Source of the DNA: Haplosporangium gracile
Taxonomy: Eukaryota > Mortierellomycota > Mortierellomycetes > Mortierellales > Mortierellaceae
NCBI GenBank assembly: GCA_015499985.1
Contig: JAAAUF010000388.1
Coordinates: forward strand, 1-36,116
Direction: 5' to 3'
Length of the DNA: 36,116 bases
In this document: piece by piece, positions 10,622 through 22,541 of the stretch
How positions within the stretch are numbered: the stretch's first letter is position 1
How the letters are laid out: each line of letters opens with the position of its first letter
Position numbers and translations under genes: made by a program
Notes under the pieces: model-generated
What the model was told of the DNA's origin: nothing
Database searches by the model: none
What the model saw: only the letters and a program-made list of their open reading frames with translations

Positions 10622-13600
10622 TCAGTCAAGGGTGTTTTCCAGAACGGCAGCGACTTCAGAAATACTGGGCAGAGGATCCTTCCTGACAATGCTAAGCACC
10701 TCCCGAACCTTGGCCAAAACCACAGGCGTCCATGCATTAGTGCCTAATGTGAACATAATTAGACAACAAAGAAGTCCTCAGTAATAAGTCTCATAACTAA
10801 GGATAACACTACCCGTGTATATACGTATATTCATTTCAGCTGGTTTACCTTTCAACTTGGCGACAAGGTTTTTGAGAAGCTCGAATCCCTGGTTTCGCAA
10901 ACCAACATACTTGAAATCCTTCAGACTGCCCTCCAACAGACTGTCAAGAATAAGCACAATCGACTCCTCCGAGACTACCTGTGCCGAAGACGCGAGATCT
11001 AACTTTTCAAAGAACTTGTCCAACGATTCCAAGAGTGCTGCTCGCACATTCCAGATGTTCCGCACGAGAGCCTGACACGTCTTAGTCACAAACTCGCTCG
11101 AGTGTTGTTCTAAATGCCATAACGGGAACATAAAGTGTGAATAGATGGAACATAGCACGACACAAGACAGTAAGAGAAACATACGTGAAAATGCTGTACC
11201 TTGAAGCTGAGTGTTTCTAGTCCACGCCAACCCGACAGCCTTGGCAGCACTGGCCATGACCATCAGCTGTAACGGCTTCTCGTGCTCTTCATCCTCATCC
11301 TCATCCTCTCTGTTCTCCAGAATCGTAAACAACATCGTCTTGACCTCCAAGTAGTAGTCTACCTCTGCGAATCCGTCCAAGAACTTGCCCAATGCATCAA
11401 TAGCATACCGCTTATACTGCTTGTTCACCTTCTTGGACTCTCGGAGTAGAACCTACATCACAAAAATGAGGCACGCATGGGTAGAAACTTAGTTAGCACA
11501 CGCCTCATTGGCATTCGTTAAATCCGCACCCAAATGATGGTCAAGCTTGAAGATTTGTATTACCTTGGCGATCTCCTGCAGCTTTGAAGCCTTGTCATTG
11601 AAGTAGGCCTTGGAGGAGAGTGCAACAGACGGAAGCAAGTTAACAACATGCTCCTTGCCATCCCATGTCCGCCCCGTCAGTCCATCCAACACCAAAGGCA
11701 GAACTGTATCCATGTACTTTGTCAGCTCTACAACAAGTAAAATTTGAGTGAAAAGGAGGAATGATATGCTGAATGTTAACATATGAAACCACAACCAATT
11801 CATGAATAAAATGAAAATGAGTCATTACCCATAACGTCCGAGACCGCTTTCAAAGCAATGGCAGATTGCTTCTTGGCATTCCAAGATGCAGAAGTAAGTT
11901 GCTTTGACAGGAGCTGAACAATTTCGTCCGCATACAACTTGACAGCTGAAGTGGCGCCTGTTGTGTGCTCCTCCCAGACTTCCTTCCACACCTCTGCAAT
12001 GTCCTTGTGGGCGTCAAATGTTCCATAGTGCACGGTGGGAAGAATCGCGGACGCAACTCCCTTAAACTTGTCTGACGCGTTCTTAGAGATCTCCCGCACC
12101 GTGACCGCAGCAATGGATCGCAGGTCTTCCTCTACAATAACAACCGGAGCAAACATATGGTGTTAGATGCAACATCGAGATAATTCATCAAATGAAGCAA
12201 ATCAAGCGAAAGAGTTGATATGAAAGTCAAGACGAACCTTCGGTATCGAGGTAGTAGCCACCAAGGCGCTCGACAAACTTAACTAGAGCTGCATCGGTCA
12301 CAAGACGAGACAGATAACCGACGGCAACAGCATACGACTTTCTGACAGCTGGTGACTTGTCCTTGATCGCTGATCCCAGAGTCTTGAGAATGGTGTCTGC
12401 AAAAGGTCGCATCACTGCTGGCTTCTTGATGCACAGGGACACCAAAAGATGTGCACATCCCGCCTGTCATCATGGATTTAAGGCAATAATTAATAAGCAG
12501 TTAACATGATGATATCCTAGAATAGCAAGGGATCGATGTTTGTTTTCCTAAGCGGAGCCAATGCCATACCTTGGTGGGAAGACCAACGGCCTTCTTAATC
12601 ATGGTAATGAGCTGAGAAGACAGCTCAGGCATCACGGTATCGTCCACGTTCTCGACACAGGCCTCAATTCCTTCCATCTATAAAGATACAATGGTCAGAC
12701 GACATTGTTCAGAGACATGGTAGCAACATCGCCCGCATTTGTGCACTGTGCATTGACTAATTCGGTGAGAATGCTTACCATGGGTGAAAGTTTGGCAGCG
12801 CTTAAACGACTACTCTCCAGCTGCTCCTGAGAAACCTGGTACTTTTCCGTGTGAAAACTGAGGTAGTCTACCAGACGAAAGATGAAATGCATGAGAATAT
12901 TAGTAGCCAGATTATGAGCAGATCGACGCATCAATAATATGCGTGCTCGTCAGGGCAGTAACGTACTCATCATTTGAGGCTCCATGGATGTGAGTCCTTC
13001 TAGAAGAGCCACAATAATGACAGGGATGTGGGATCGCAGCAAGTAACCGGCCTGCTTGCAGACCTTCAAGATGGTAGTCAAACTGAATTTTGACACTTCC
13101 TCAGCGTTCGAAAGCAGACCCTTGCCGACCAGGAAGGGGATGATGATATCCAAGACTCGCTGACCCTCGGCTGCCGTGACGTGCTTGGGGTCACAGTACT
13201 TGACCGTCATTAGTGTAAGTGCGCGGCAGGTCTTGAAGGCGGCCGTCCTGACACTCTCCTTGATGTCGTCTAATGCACGGAAAGACATGATCCAGATATT
13301 CTCCAAGTACTTTTCAATTTCTTCAACAGAGCGGCCTTGCAGAAGGTCCGCCATAGCAAGGGAGCTACAAGCAACAAAATGGCATCAGTAAAAAAAGTAA
13401 GTGGCCGACACTCACAAATTTTCCAGAAGATCGGTAACAAAGTTGACGATGAACTATACCTGGACTCGCGGGTTCTCCACGCTCTAGCTCCCATGCCTTC
13501 CAAGAGATCCTTGATGATGACATCAAAGTATTCCTGAACAGCTTTCTTGGGCTCCTTGACTAACGCTCTCCAAATGCTGGTCATGGCCTCGTTAACCTTG

Positions 13601-16600
13601 GGGTTAGGGTCATACTGATAGCGATAGAGCTTGGGAATAAGCGTAGCCAGATGGGGCTTAAGCTCCGCCTCTGCCTGTGAGACAATCGACGAGAATCCGA
13701 ATGCAGCTCCCTTTCTTGACTGCCACATCGAATTATGACTAGCAAGATGCATGAACTTGTAGACGAGCTCGGGTTGGTTCATATCACTGGCCAAGGAAAG
13801 AATCGACTGATAGGTTGAGAGCGACGAGCCGTCCGGTGCCTGTCCAAGAGCATTGCCGTCAAAGAGCTCGGTCTCGCCCGTCACCTTGGGCGCCGCCTTC
13901 TTACCCTCACCAAACATTCCAACAAGCGAGCCGACGAGTTGGCTACGAATCGACTGGTCACCCAGCTCGTACACCAGACCGATACCCTTGGAGGCAACCT
14001 CTTGCGTCAATTCTATATTACAACAGAAAGATGGTAAATATTGACGTCCAGCACTTTGAATGCTCCGAATGGTCATTATAAAGGTTTTTTGTGCTTACCA
14101 TCACGATCCGAGAGAAGGCTCGAGAAGACCGAGTGTAGTTTTGGAAGATGGAGCTAATATCGTGGCAAAGTGCGTACGACATCCAAATGTTAGCCAAAAC
14201 GTAGTGCGATATTGACACGGCTCTAAGTGCATGAGCTATAAAATTATTTACCTTGACGCTTGGATGGTTGGAGCAAAACTTGACAAGAGACAGCAGCCAG
14301 ATACAAGCAGCCTTCTTTGTTGCGGCCTTGGGCGAAGTTGCCATTTCATCCAAGATGATCTTCAAGATACCATCCATGACAGCAACATCAACACTCGACT
14401 TGGAGGGTTCCTGGTCCGCGACATCGGCAAAGACGTCCATAGCGGTGCACTGCCATCCAGCACCAATGCAGGCAATGGCTTCTCCGATCGTAAAGTTGAC
14501 CTCTGTCTGCTTTGTCTGCTTGGGTCCGAAGTCGTACAAGAAAGTCAAAATCTCTTGCGCGTGTGCCGGGTTACCAACACCGATGTGACCAAGCGATGCA
14601 ACGGTATACTCCTGCGTCTTGACATCCTTGGTGGTCTTGGCGGTCTCGATGAGTCTCTGAATGTCCTTGGAGACGTCTTTAGAAGGAATAACACCGTATC
14701 TTCCGATTTCTCCCAGACAGATCGCCCCGGCCGACACAAACATGTTCTGCTTCGAGTCCAGCTCTTCTACAATCTCTCCAACTAACTCCTGGAACTCTTC
14801 CCCGGGCAAAATGTTGAATACGGCCAATGGGTATCTGTACAGCAGTCGTCCCAGAATGAAACCTGCAGCCAAGATGCTTCCATGACGCTGTTCCACCGTC
14901 ACCTACGAGGTGGGCAATGAGAAGACAGGAAATGTGTTAGTCCACACTCAGATCAACTTGAGCACTGTCGCCAAAAGACCTCGGGAACTCATAGTGAATG
15001 TACCTGCTTGGTTTTGTCTTTGATCACAGCGTGCAGGTCACGCAAGAACTGCATGAAGACCTCGCGCTGAGGATTGGCGTCACCCAGGTTATCAGTTCCG
15101 ACAATTCCAATGATGTGGGCAACTGTGTGGCGTGACTCAATCTTGGGGGACCCGATATATGGCTATCACAAACAACAAGAAGCAGCATTGGTTAGGACGA
15201 AAGATTTCTGTCGAATAAAATACGTCACACAATAGCAAGCCAAATATTATACCTTGAACCAGCCGAGTCGATGTGAGTACTGCTCTGACAGGCTGCTAGG
15301 AGCAAGCGAGAAGAGTTCCAACAGACAGGTCAAAGCTGTCGAATGAAGACTCTTGTCTACCAGTCAAACGAATAAATAAGCACATATTTGTCATTACTAA
15401 GACATTTCGACTCACATATATAATATATAGACAACAAGAGATACTTACCATCAGGTCCTTGGTGGTTCATTGCAATCTCAAGGAAGGATATGTAGCTCGC
15501 GAGAGTCTCCTGCTCGTTGTCGATCCGGCTCTCGTTCTGCCACATGTCCTTCAACCAAGCTTTGACCTTTCTTCGCGTCTCAGGCGTAAAGACAAATTGT
15601 TGGATCTCGTAATCGTTCGACGATTCCTCAATAATCACATCCGAATCAGCACTGGTGATCAAAAGCCGGCGAAAGAACTGCAGGATATGAATAAAGACCT
15701 CCGAAGGAAAGCCCATGATAAACGACTTTCCATACGTCGGCCTCGAGTGAACTTCATCCTTGCGGTTTTGAGTAGCCCTTGATTTGAATTTGATAAGATC
15801 CACCAACTTGATGAAATCGGGGAGAATCGACTCCTGTGAAGTCGCAGCATTCTCTTCGAGTACTCGAGCAGTCGGGAAGGTGAGACCGCGCTTGGCCTCC
15901 TCCCTAATTTCAAGCTTGGAGTCTGCAACGGTCATCAAACAAACGTACTTGGAGGCAACATTTGAAAATGGGAACAGGCCTGTCGCGTATCTGATGGCAC
16001 AATAGCGCGCTTGGTGCTCCTCCTAAAAAAAGGTCAGAAAATAAATAGCAGACGTTAATGGCCTTGAGGTTGACTTAATGGGTCTTTGTACCAGTCTTGA
16101 AACGATACGAGAAGGATTCTCACCCTGTTCATGTTGTCCTCGATAATCGTCAGTATGCGCTTCACTTCAGCCTCACCTGCCCACTCCTTCAGGGGCTGGA
16201 AGGCGTCCAAGAGTGTGCAGAGTGCTTCCTGAATATACGTCTTCACATTAGGGGGCTGAGATGAAAGCTGGTCAAAGAATCCCTCTGTAATCGACAGGTC
16301 CTTCCTAAAAATCTCGGGAACTATTAAGCGTGAACAATAACCTTGTTAGATTCATGCAGATGCATTCCATACAAAAGGCTACAAATTCAGATTATCCAAA
16401 AAAATTACCTCTCTTTGAGATCAAACTGACAGCCACATAGGCAAATCCCTTTGCAGCTTCGCTCTCTATTTGAATCAAAGTAGATAGTTTGTGTTAAGGC
16501 TTTATACTTTTTCTAAATAGCACAGTTACCGTAACGGCTTTTGGCATACCCATTCCGACAGTATCGGTGTTCTCCCGAGTGTACTTCAGTAATCCTGAAA

Positions 16601-18771
16601 CGAGGACGGGGGCAATGGGCGCCAGCGCAGCTTGGGAGCTCTATGAGCAGAGGAAAGCAACAGCCAAAAAAAAAAAAGAAATCTTGCTAGTAAAATCATT
16701 CTCAATTTTACACTTGAAATGTCATTCTTAAAAAACAGTAGGGATAACAAAGAGGATTACCATCCTGGCGATCCATTGGACAAAGGCCATGCCGGCCATG
16801 ACCAATTTGGGGTTGGTTTTGGGACCTACGTCGCAACGCAAAAGAAGAAATGAAGGATGAGTATTTAGCTTGCCTCCATAGCTCGTTACTCCCTTATGAA
16901 TTCTTGTCCTCTCATCTTTACAGACTTCTGCCAACCTACCATATAAACAGTCGAATGACACCTGAAGAGCAGAAGGGAAGGACTCCGTGGCCACTTTTGA
17001 CTTTGAAAGATAGCTCATAATCTTCAGCTTCACCACATTCGAACTTGGCTGTCTGAAAACGTCCTCCTGGCCTATTTCATACCGTTGCAAATAAGAGGTA
17101 ATGCTGTCTAGTTAACGAAACTGAGCATTGCAGATGAAATAAGGTTCAATGCTTTGGCAAATGTTATTGTTCTTACCAGGAACCGGTTTACCCCTGTTTG
17201 AACCCTGGTACATCTGATACAGCCTATCGACAACAGTTTTGTCCTCCAGATCCGGTAATTTGATCCGCTTAAGTCCATCCTCTCCCAAGCTGACAGCCTC
17301 ATTGTAGGCGTCTCCTGTAGCCGCAATCAAAGCAATGAACCGCTCCAAGTGAACCTGAGTCGACAAAGCGTCAGGGAAGGACGTTGTCGAGCAAACAAAT
17401 CTCAATGCGCCAGTCTGTCGAGTATATGGGAAAATGAAAATAAAGATCTAATAAATAACGTAGTTGCCAATACACGCAGACCTTTAGAGTAGTTTTTGAA
17501 TACAGGCGACTGCTGTACCTTGATGTTCTTGAGATCACTTGAGGTTGCCCAAGGCGCCTTGCGGTTGTTTGTAGCGTAAAGAAGAGACTGAGGACTCATA
17601 CCATCAGGGATGGCTGGTGTCGCTGCCCCAGGGAGTGGACTATATAGGTGCATTGAAGCAATAGGTGACAGGCTGGATCAGCTTCTAATGTGTGGCCGCG
17701 ACAAAGTTTCTTGCTTTCAGATGGTTTCACTGCTTTTTCCAGATCTTACCTGGATGACGACTGAGCTTCGTTGGTTGGGTTAAGCGTTGGTTGCGCAATG
17801 ATGGGCTGGCGGTAGAGAAGAACATCCTGGAATCGAGAAAGCAGCACGATTGCGTCCAAAGGGTTGGCGATAAAGTCGTATGGATCCGATGTTGTGTTGT
17901 CTTCGTTCAGCTGCTTCACTTCTGCCAGGCACTATATGATATGAGACATAGCAAACCGGCGAGGAGTTAGTAAGTTCTCGATGAAGAGGACCTAAGAATC
18001 AATTGAGAGGAGTCTACTGCTCTCAATACACAACGTCGACCTACAGGAAGAATCATATGGACTAGAGTGGTTTGCTGAGCGACGGGTCTACGAGAGATTC
18101 CTTTAATCAATTGAGGCAGTCCGGCCAATTTATCCTAAGAAGAGACAAGAGCGACAGCAATAAGTGTCCAATCGTTACACGAGAGTGGAAGAAAAGGGCG
18201 AATTGTCGCGAGAATTAATTTGATATATACCTCGAGATTGAGTCGCTCATATCCCATTTCAATGTAAATGAGAGTAAAGTTTTTGACAAGCACCGAGCCG
18301 TTGGTCGAGAACTGTTGGAGTAAGGGTGTCACAGGCAGCTTGATGGCTGGTTTTGGTCGAACGCGCTTGTTAATGTGTGTCAGGATGCTGACCACCTAGA
18401 CACGAAAAACCGCACCAGTAGAGAGGTTAGAAAGAACGAACACAAAGACACTTCTTTTTATTGTTGCTTGTGCATAAAATGCTACTTTGCAAAGCGAATC
18501 CCATCAAATACCTTTGCTCTGACGTCCTCTGCCGGACTGGCCAGCTTCAGGAGGACAGGGCAGAGAAAGGTATTGAGCGTTTTTTCCAATTGAGTGTCGC
18601 TTTCTGCCAAAGCGAAGCGCAGCTCGACATTGTCCAATAGCTCTAAAGTGGTAGATGGAACATGCATTGTGCTATGAGTGAGTATTCAGGGGCACAGGGA
18701 TAATTACTTGATACTTTTTGAGGCGACTTGCATTCGACAGGCGTGAACCTACCCAGATCCTTGTCGGCCAT
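10622..18771 (-). CDS. ECM29: Proteasome adaptor/scaffold Ecm29 (HEAT repeats)
   Basis: Ecm29 binds the 26S proteasome, stabilises or inspects the regulatory/core particle contact and links proteasomes to endosomal membranes. The model has 27 exons (high to low): 18771-18753, 18642-18512, 18395-18231, 18134-18045, 17931-17750, 17672-17474, 17414-17177, 17107-16940, 16825-16761, 16640-16550, 16465-16409, 16320-16124, 16022-15449, 15356-15253, 15162-15004, 14902-14252, 14153-14099, 14012-13460, 13364-12967, 12867-12779, 12677-12570, 12463-12238, 12131-11829, 11727-11564, 11452-11200, 11109-10849, 10743-10622. It totals 5622 nt, 1873 aa, close to the usual 1845-1870. Family landmarks: LNTFLCPVLLKLASP, ILTHINKRVRPKP, NFTLIYIEMGYERL, ACIWLLSLVK, EVASKGIGLVYELGD, YQYDPNPKVNEAMTSIW, DDIKESVRTAAF, RTWDGKE. 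The entire product is helical-repeat-like. The first exon codes six residues. The junction between exons 10 and 11 has an in-frame alternative. Confidence 0.95.
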
Positions 18772-18918
18772 GATGGAAGAAAGCGAGAGAGGGAGGTGGT
18801 GGTTGTAGTGGTGTACTGTGAAAAGAGAGATAAAGACAGAGCGAGAGATGTATGGTGTAGTGTCGCTGTAGTTATTCAATGAGAAAATAAGGAAATGATG
18901 CTGCGTGTGATTGAAAGT

Positions 18919-18960
18919 GAGAGTGAGAAGAGTGAGAAGAGTGAGAAGAGTGAGAAGAGT
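18919..18960 (-). repeat. Tandem 9-bp repeat (GTGAGAAGA on +) in the ECM29 leader
   Basis: About four to five near-perfect copies of GTGAGAAGA on the + strand (TCTTCTCAC in the sense of ECM29) lie about 150-190 bases before the ECM29 start. The unit fits the general CT-rich leader composition, so replication slippage explains it without a specific function. Confidence 0.85.
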
Positions 18961-19484
18961 GATGAAGGGAGGGCTCTCAGACCTTCGTTCCTTTTCACAG
19001 AGCCAGACACAGGCACAAAGGTCGTAGCCATACGCGTTCCCTTCTTGCGTGTTCCCACAATGCAATGACGGTGACTGTTAATGTGCAAGCAGGTGAAATT
19101 CCTCTGTCATTTGCGATGATGCGGGAAGAGAAAAAAAGAGAAAAAAGGGGGAAGTCGAGGCCAAGAATGGCCTAGGTACCGAGACAAGTGGCCAACTGGC
19201 AGGTGGCCAACAAGGAACGCTATGCCCTCCATCAGCATGACCCGCTCGAAATAGAGCGTCCATTTTTATGTCTCTGTCAAAGACACAATTGGATAAAACT
19301 CCCCTTTCCTTCTCTTCTCTTCTCTTCTTTACTTTTTTCACATTATCACATCATTTCCACCCACTGCCTCCAACGTACTTTTTAGAAAAAAGTCCGGCGA
19401 ACAAGGCAACACACTATACAGAGTGCACAATCAATAGACAAATAGTTTGAATACAAAAGCACCTTCTCTCTCACATACTCAACG

Positions 19485-19521
19485 CAACAGCACCAACAGC
19501 ACCAACAGCACCAACAGCACC

Positions 19522-19576
<55 letters not shown>

Positions 19577-19577
19577 G
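19485..19577 (+). repeat. CAA/CAG trinucleotide repeat in the F-BAR gene leader
   Basis: Four copies of CAACAGCAC (19485-19520) are followed by 18 CAA units (19521-19574) and one CAG. TAG follows directly at 19578-19580. The repeat ends 24 bases before the F-BAR ATG and is in the same frame as it. Confidence 0.95.
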
Positions 19578-19601
19578 TAGCAACACCTTCGAGCCAAAAC
19601 G

Positions 19602-22463
19602 ATGAACACCGAACGGCAACCGCCGAGCAACGACACCCCAACACCCAGGTTCTCCCAGAACTTTTGGGTAAGCCAGTTTGTTCACACACACACAAACACA
19701 CGCAAAGAGGAAAGCATCGACCTTGGAGGATCAGGCATCCACTGACTTCACAATGACACTCTTTTCATCCCTCATTCAGGGCAAGGACGATGCAGGTTAC
19801 TCTGCGCTGACAACTCGCATGCGCCATGCTAAGGCGACTTGCCAGGAGATCTTGGGCATGTTCCAAGCAAGGTAGCCAGGCTACGTGATTGTCCACCCTC
19901 TTTGTCATTGAAAGAACTGCCTACGGCTATTAGTATGCGACTGACAAGCGCAATACCTTCGCAACTTGGATCCAAATAGGGCAGCACTGGAGGAGGAGTA
20001 TGGCAAGAAGCTGGTGAAGCTGTCCAAGTCGCCTCTAGGCAAGGACGAGGTCGGGTAAGCGACGGCGTTCCGATTGATCGGAGACTGAGAGCGACTGCAG
20101 ACCAAGGCGATCTCCTGGTTGGCTGACGACTTTAATGGTCTCACTCTCAGGCTTGGGCACCGTACACCTTTTTAACAAACTCCTTCTCTCTTTCTCTCTT
20201 TTAACTACCAAACATAGTTCACTCCGGGACTCGCTGGACGTCGTCAGGTTTGAAATAGAGGCGACCGGGAAATCACACATCGAACTCGCCAGTAAAATGA
20301 GAGACCAACTTGAATCGGCCTTGGAGGAGTTCAACAACAGCCAAAAGGACAAACGGAAGCTCGTACGTGTTCCTCTTCTACAATACTTAGGACTAATTAT
20401 TGTCATGCGTTGTGCGCTTACAACTAAGACCTACTGCTAATCCTGATGAAGCATCCTACTTGCCCTCGTTAGCATCAAGCGTCAATTGATCGAACCTTTC
20501 GCAACAAGCAATTGTATTTGCAGCAACTCGTCAAGGTATAGCAGCTTAAACACGCCAAAGAAATGACTGTCCTCTTTATATTGTGGCGTGTTCATCTCAT
20601 ATCTTACTTTGTTTCTCGTACGACCGTAGGCAAAGGAAAAGTACGACGCGGAATGTGTTCGGACCAAAGGTCTCTCAGCTGCGAAGATGAATCTTGTTGG
20701 AAAAGAACTTGACAAGGTCTCAGTCAAGATGGAGAAAACTGAGCTCGCCTCAAGAGCAGCTGGTATGGCTTGTCCATTCACCCTTACCTGTACTCCTCAT
20801 AACAAGAACCAAAAACAGATTTCCAAACGAATACTGATGTGCTTTCTTTCATGTGAATTAGATGTGGAGTATCAAGCGAGCATTAGACAGCTGACGGAAA
20901 TCAACGATAAGTGGATCATTGAATGGCGTGCAGCCTGCGATGTAAGTGAGGCCAACCATCGGATACCTACAGCCTTTGTTATTACATCTTGAGTCTGTAC
21001 TGACAGGACAGCGTTCATTTTCCAGAAATTCCAATTACTAGAGGAACAACGGATCGACTATGTGGGGACAACGCTCTGGAACTACGCCAATATTATCTCC
21101 AGTACCTGTGTGGCCGACGACGAAGTAATGCACAAAGTGTCTGTGTCTAAATACTGTGTCATTACACTGATTCTTCGATTTCCAACCAGCAATCTAATAC
21201 CTATTTTTTCTACTTCTCGCGCCCTTAAACCTTAGTCATGTGAGCGTATTCGGGCGTCATTGGAACTTTGTGATGTCAACCAGAACCTCCAAAGCTTCAT
21301 AGATGCATGCGCCACAGGCGACGATGTTCCAGACACTTCCACCTATCTTAACCCCAAAAACAACGACGGAGGTCCTGACGCTGCTGTCGACAGCCCTGCA
21401 ACTGCGCGCGTTCAAACACAGGAAACGAAATCTCGCACGGTTTCAGGACCTCATCAACCTATCCCTGGTGCTGACTCGTCAAACCCATCATCTCGGCGAC
21501 AATCGCACTATTCTATAGAAGAAAGATCTGACCCTAGCGGGATTGCGGCTGCTCAGGTCGACATGGCTCTCACCATTGGCGGCAATGTCTTTAAACTCGA
21601 CCCGCAGACGACCGCATTGTTGAACCAGGTTGATGACCCTGTTAACCCCAATACAACAGGATTTCCCGCGCCTCGAGCTAACGGAGACCGATCGCCGGTC
21701 ACGACGCCTGTTATCGATCAACGACAGCCAGCCGTGGATAACAATCTCGGGATCTCGCTCGATGTCAGCGGAACCGTCAAGGAGAATCGATTCCCTCACT
21801 GGCAACCCCAGGCACCCTTACAACAGCAGCAGCAACAGCAACCCGGTTATCCCTTGGCAGGTCCTGGACCCAGCAATCCTTATCAACAACAGCGTGCCAC
21901 ACCTGGTATGGCACACTTACCCAACAACGTCGCGCCAGCAGTTGCAGCTCAGCATACAAGAAGCCAGACTGTGCCGCTTCAAAATGACCCCACCCAAGTT
22001 TCCCATCACGACGTGGATCCAAATCAACGTCGCCGGAGCATGACAGGTGCAAATATTGACCCGACGCTCCCTCATCACAGTCAGCGACAGCATCAAGGGC
22101 AGGCAAGTCCATCTGGAGGCATCCAAGTCGCTCCAGCCATGACACAAGCATCATACGATGGGCGGCCGATTCTCTTTTATGGTAACTTCAAGGGAAAATG
22201 AACATGATGGGCAAACCGCGCGATACTATCTGACTACAAATACTGACAGGGGATTGTAATATTGGCTTGTTTTCATATAACTAGTGCGTGTACTCTATGA
22301 CTACGATGCTACTATACCTGAAGAGCTGAGTCTCAGGGCAGGCGACATTTTGGCTGTCCTGCACACTCGGGACGATGGCTGGTGGGAAGGCAACCTATTG
22401 GACGACTACCGTGGGCCTATGCGGGGCTTGTTTCCTAGCAATTTTACCGAGCCTACAGCATAA
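19602..22463 (+). CDS. F-BAR and SH3 domain protein, Cdc15/Imp2/Hof1-like
   Basis: Proteins of this type bind and curve the plasma membrane, scaffold the cytokinetic ring and organise actin at septation and endocytic sites. Exons 19602-19667, 19780-19871, 19980-20054, 20218-20362, 20473-20535, 20630-20762, 20862-20941, 21026-21124, 21236-22181 and 22285-22463 give 625 aa. The F-BAR domain (about 18-275) reads FSQNFWGKDDAGYSALTTRM, then ALEEEYGKKLVKLSKS, LRDSLDVVRFEIEATGKSH, KAKEKYDAECVRTKGLSAAK, CDKFQLLEEQRIDYVGTTLW and ADDESCERIRASLELCDV. The middle is disordered, with Pro/Gln/Ser-rich sequence and a short poly-Q. A C-terminal SH3 domain (about 567-625) shows VLYDYDA, EELSLRAGD, DDGWWEG and GLFPSNF. 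Exon 5 is only 63 nt and its boundaries rest on phase and family fit. Whether it is the Cdc15, Imp2 or Hof1 orthologue cannot be decided here. Confidence 0.92.
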
Positions 22464-22503
22464 TCTTATCCAGTGTAACGCCCACAAGAGCAACAGACAC
22501 CTT

Positions 22504-22509
22504 TTTATT
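22504..22509 (-). terminator. Likely poly(A) signal for the WDR7-like gene (AATAAA on -)
   Basis: TTTATT on the + strand reads AATAAA on the minus strand, about 35 bases after the WDR7-like stop and inside the 78-base gap to the F-BAR stop at 22463. Normal cleavage downstream would bring the two convergent 3' ends into contact or overlap. Confidence 0.5.
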
Positions 22510-22541
22510 TCTTATTTTTTGATGCTCAGTTATGTAAAGGT

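Larger units (their letters stand above)
18772..19601. promoter_or_regulatory. Divergent upstream region of ECM29 and the F-BAR gene
   Basis: Both start codons face outward across 830 bases with no supported gene between them. The ECM29 side contains a 9-bp tandem repeat. The F-BAR side has a CT-rich stretch (about 19300-19340) and then a long CAA/CAG repeat just before its ATG. I see no confident TATA box. Confidence 0.45.

Noticed and set aside
19382..19701. Minus-strand ORFs with runs of Cys, Val or Leu
   Set aside because: They are artefacts of the CAA repeat read on the other strand.
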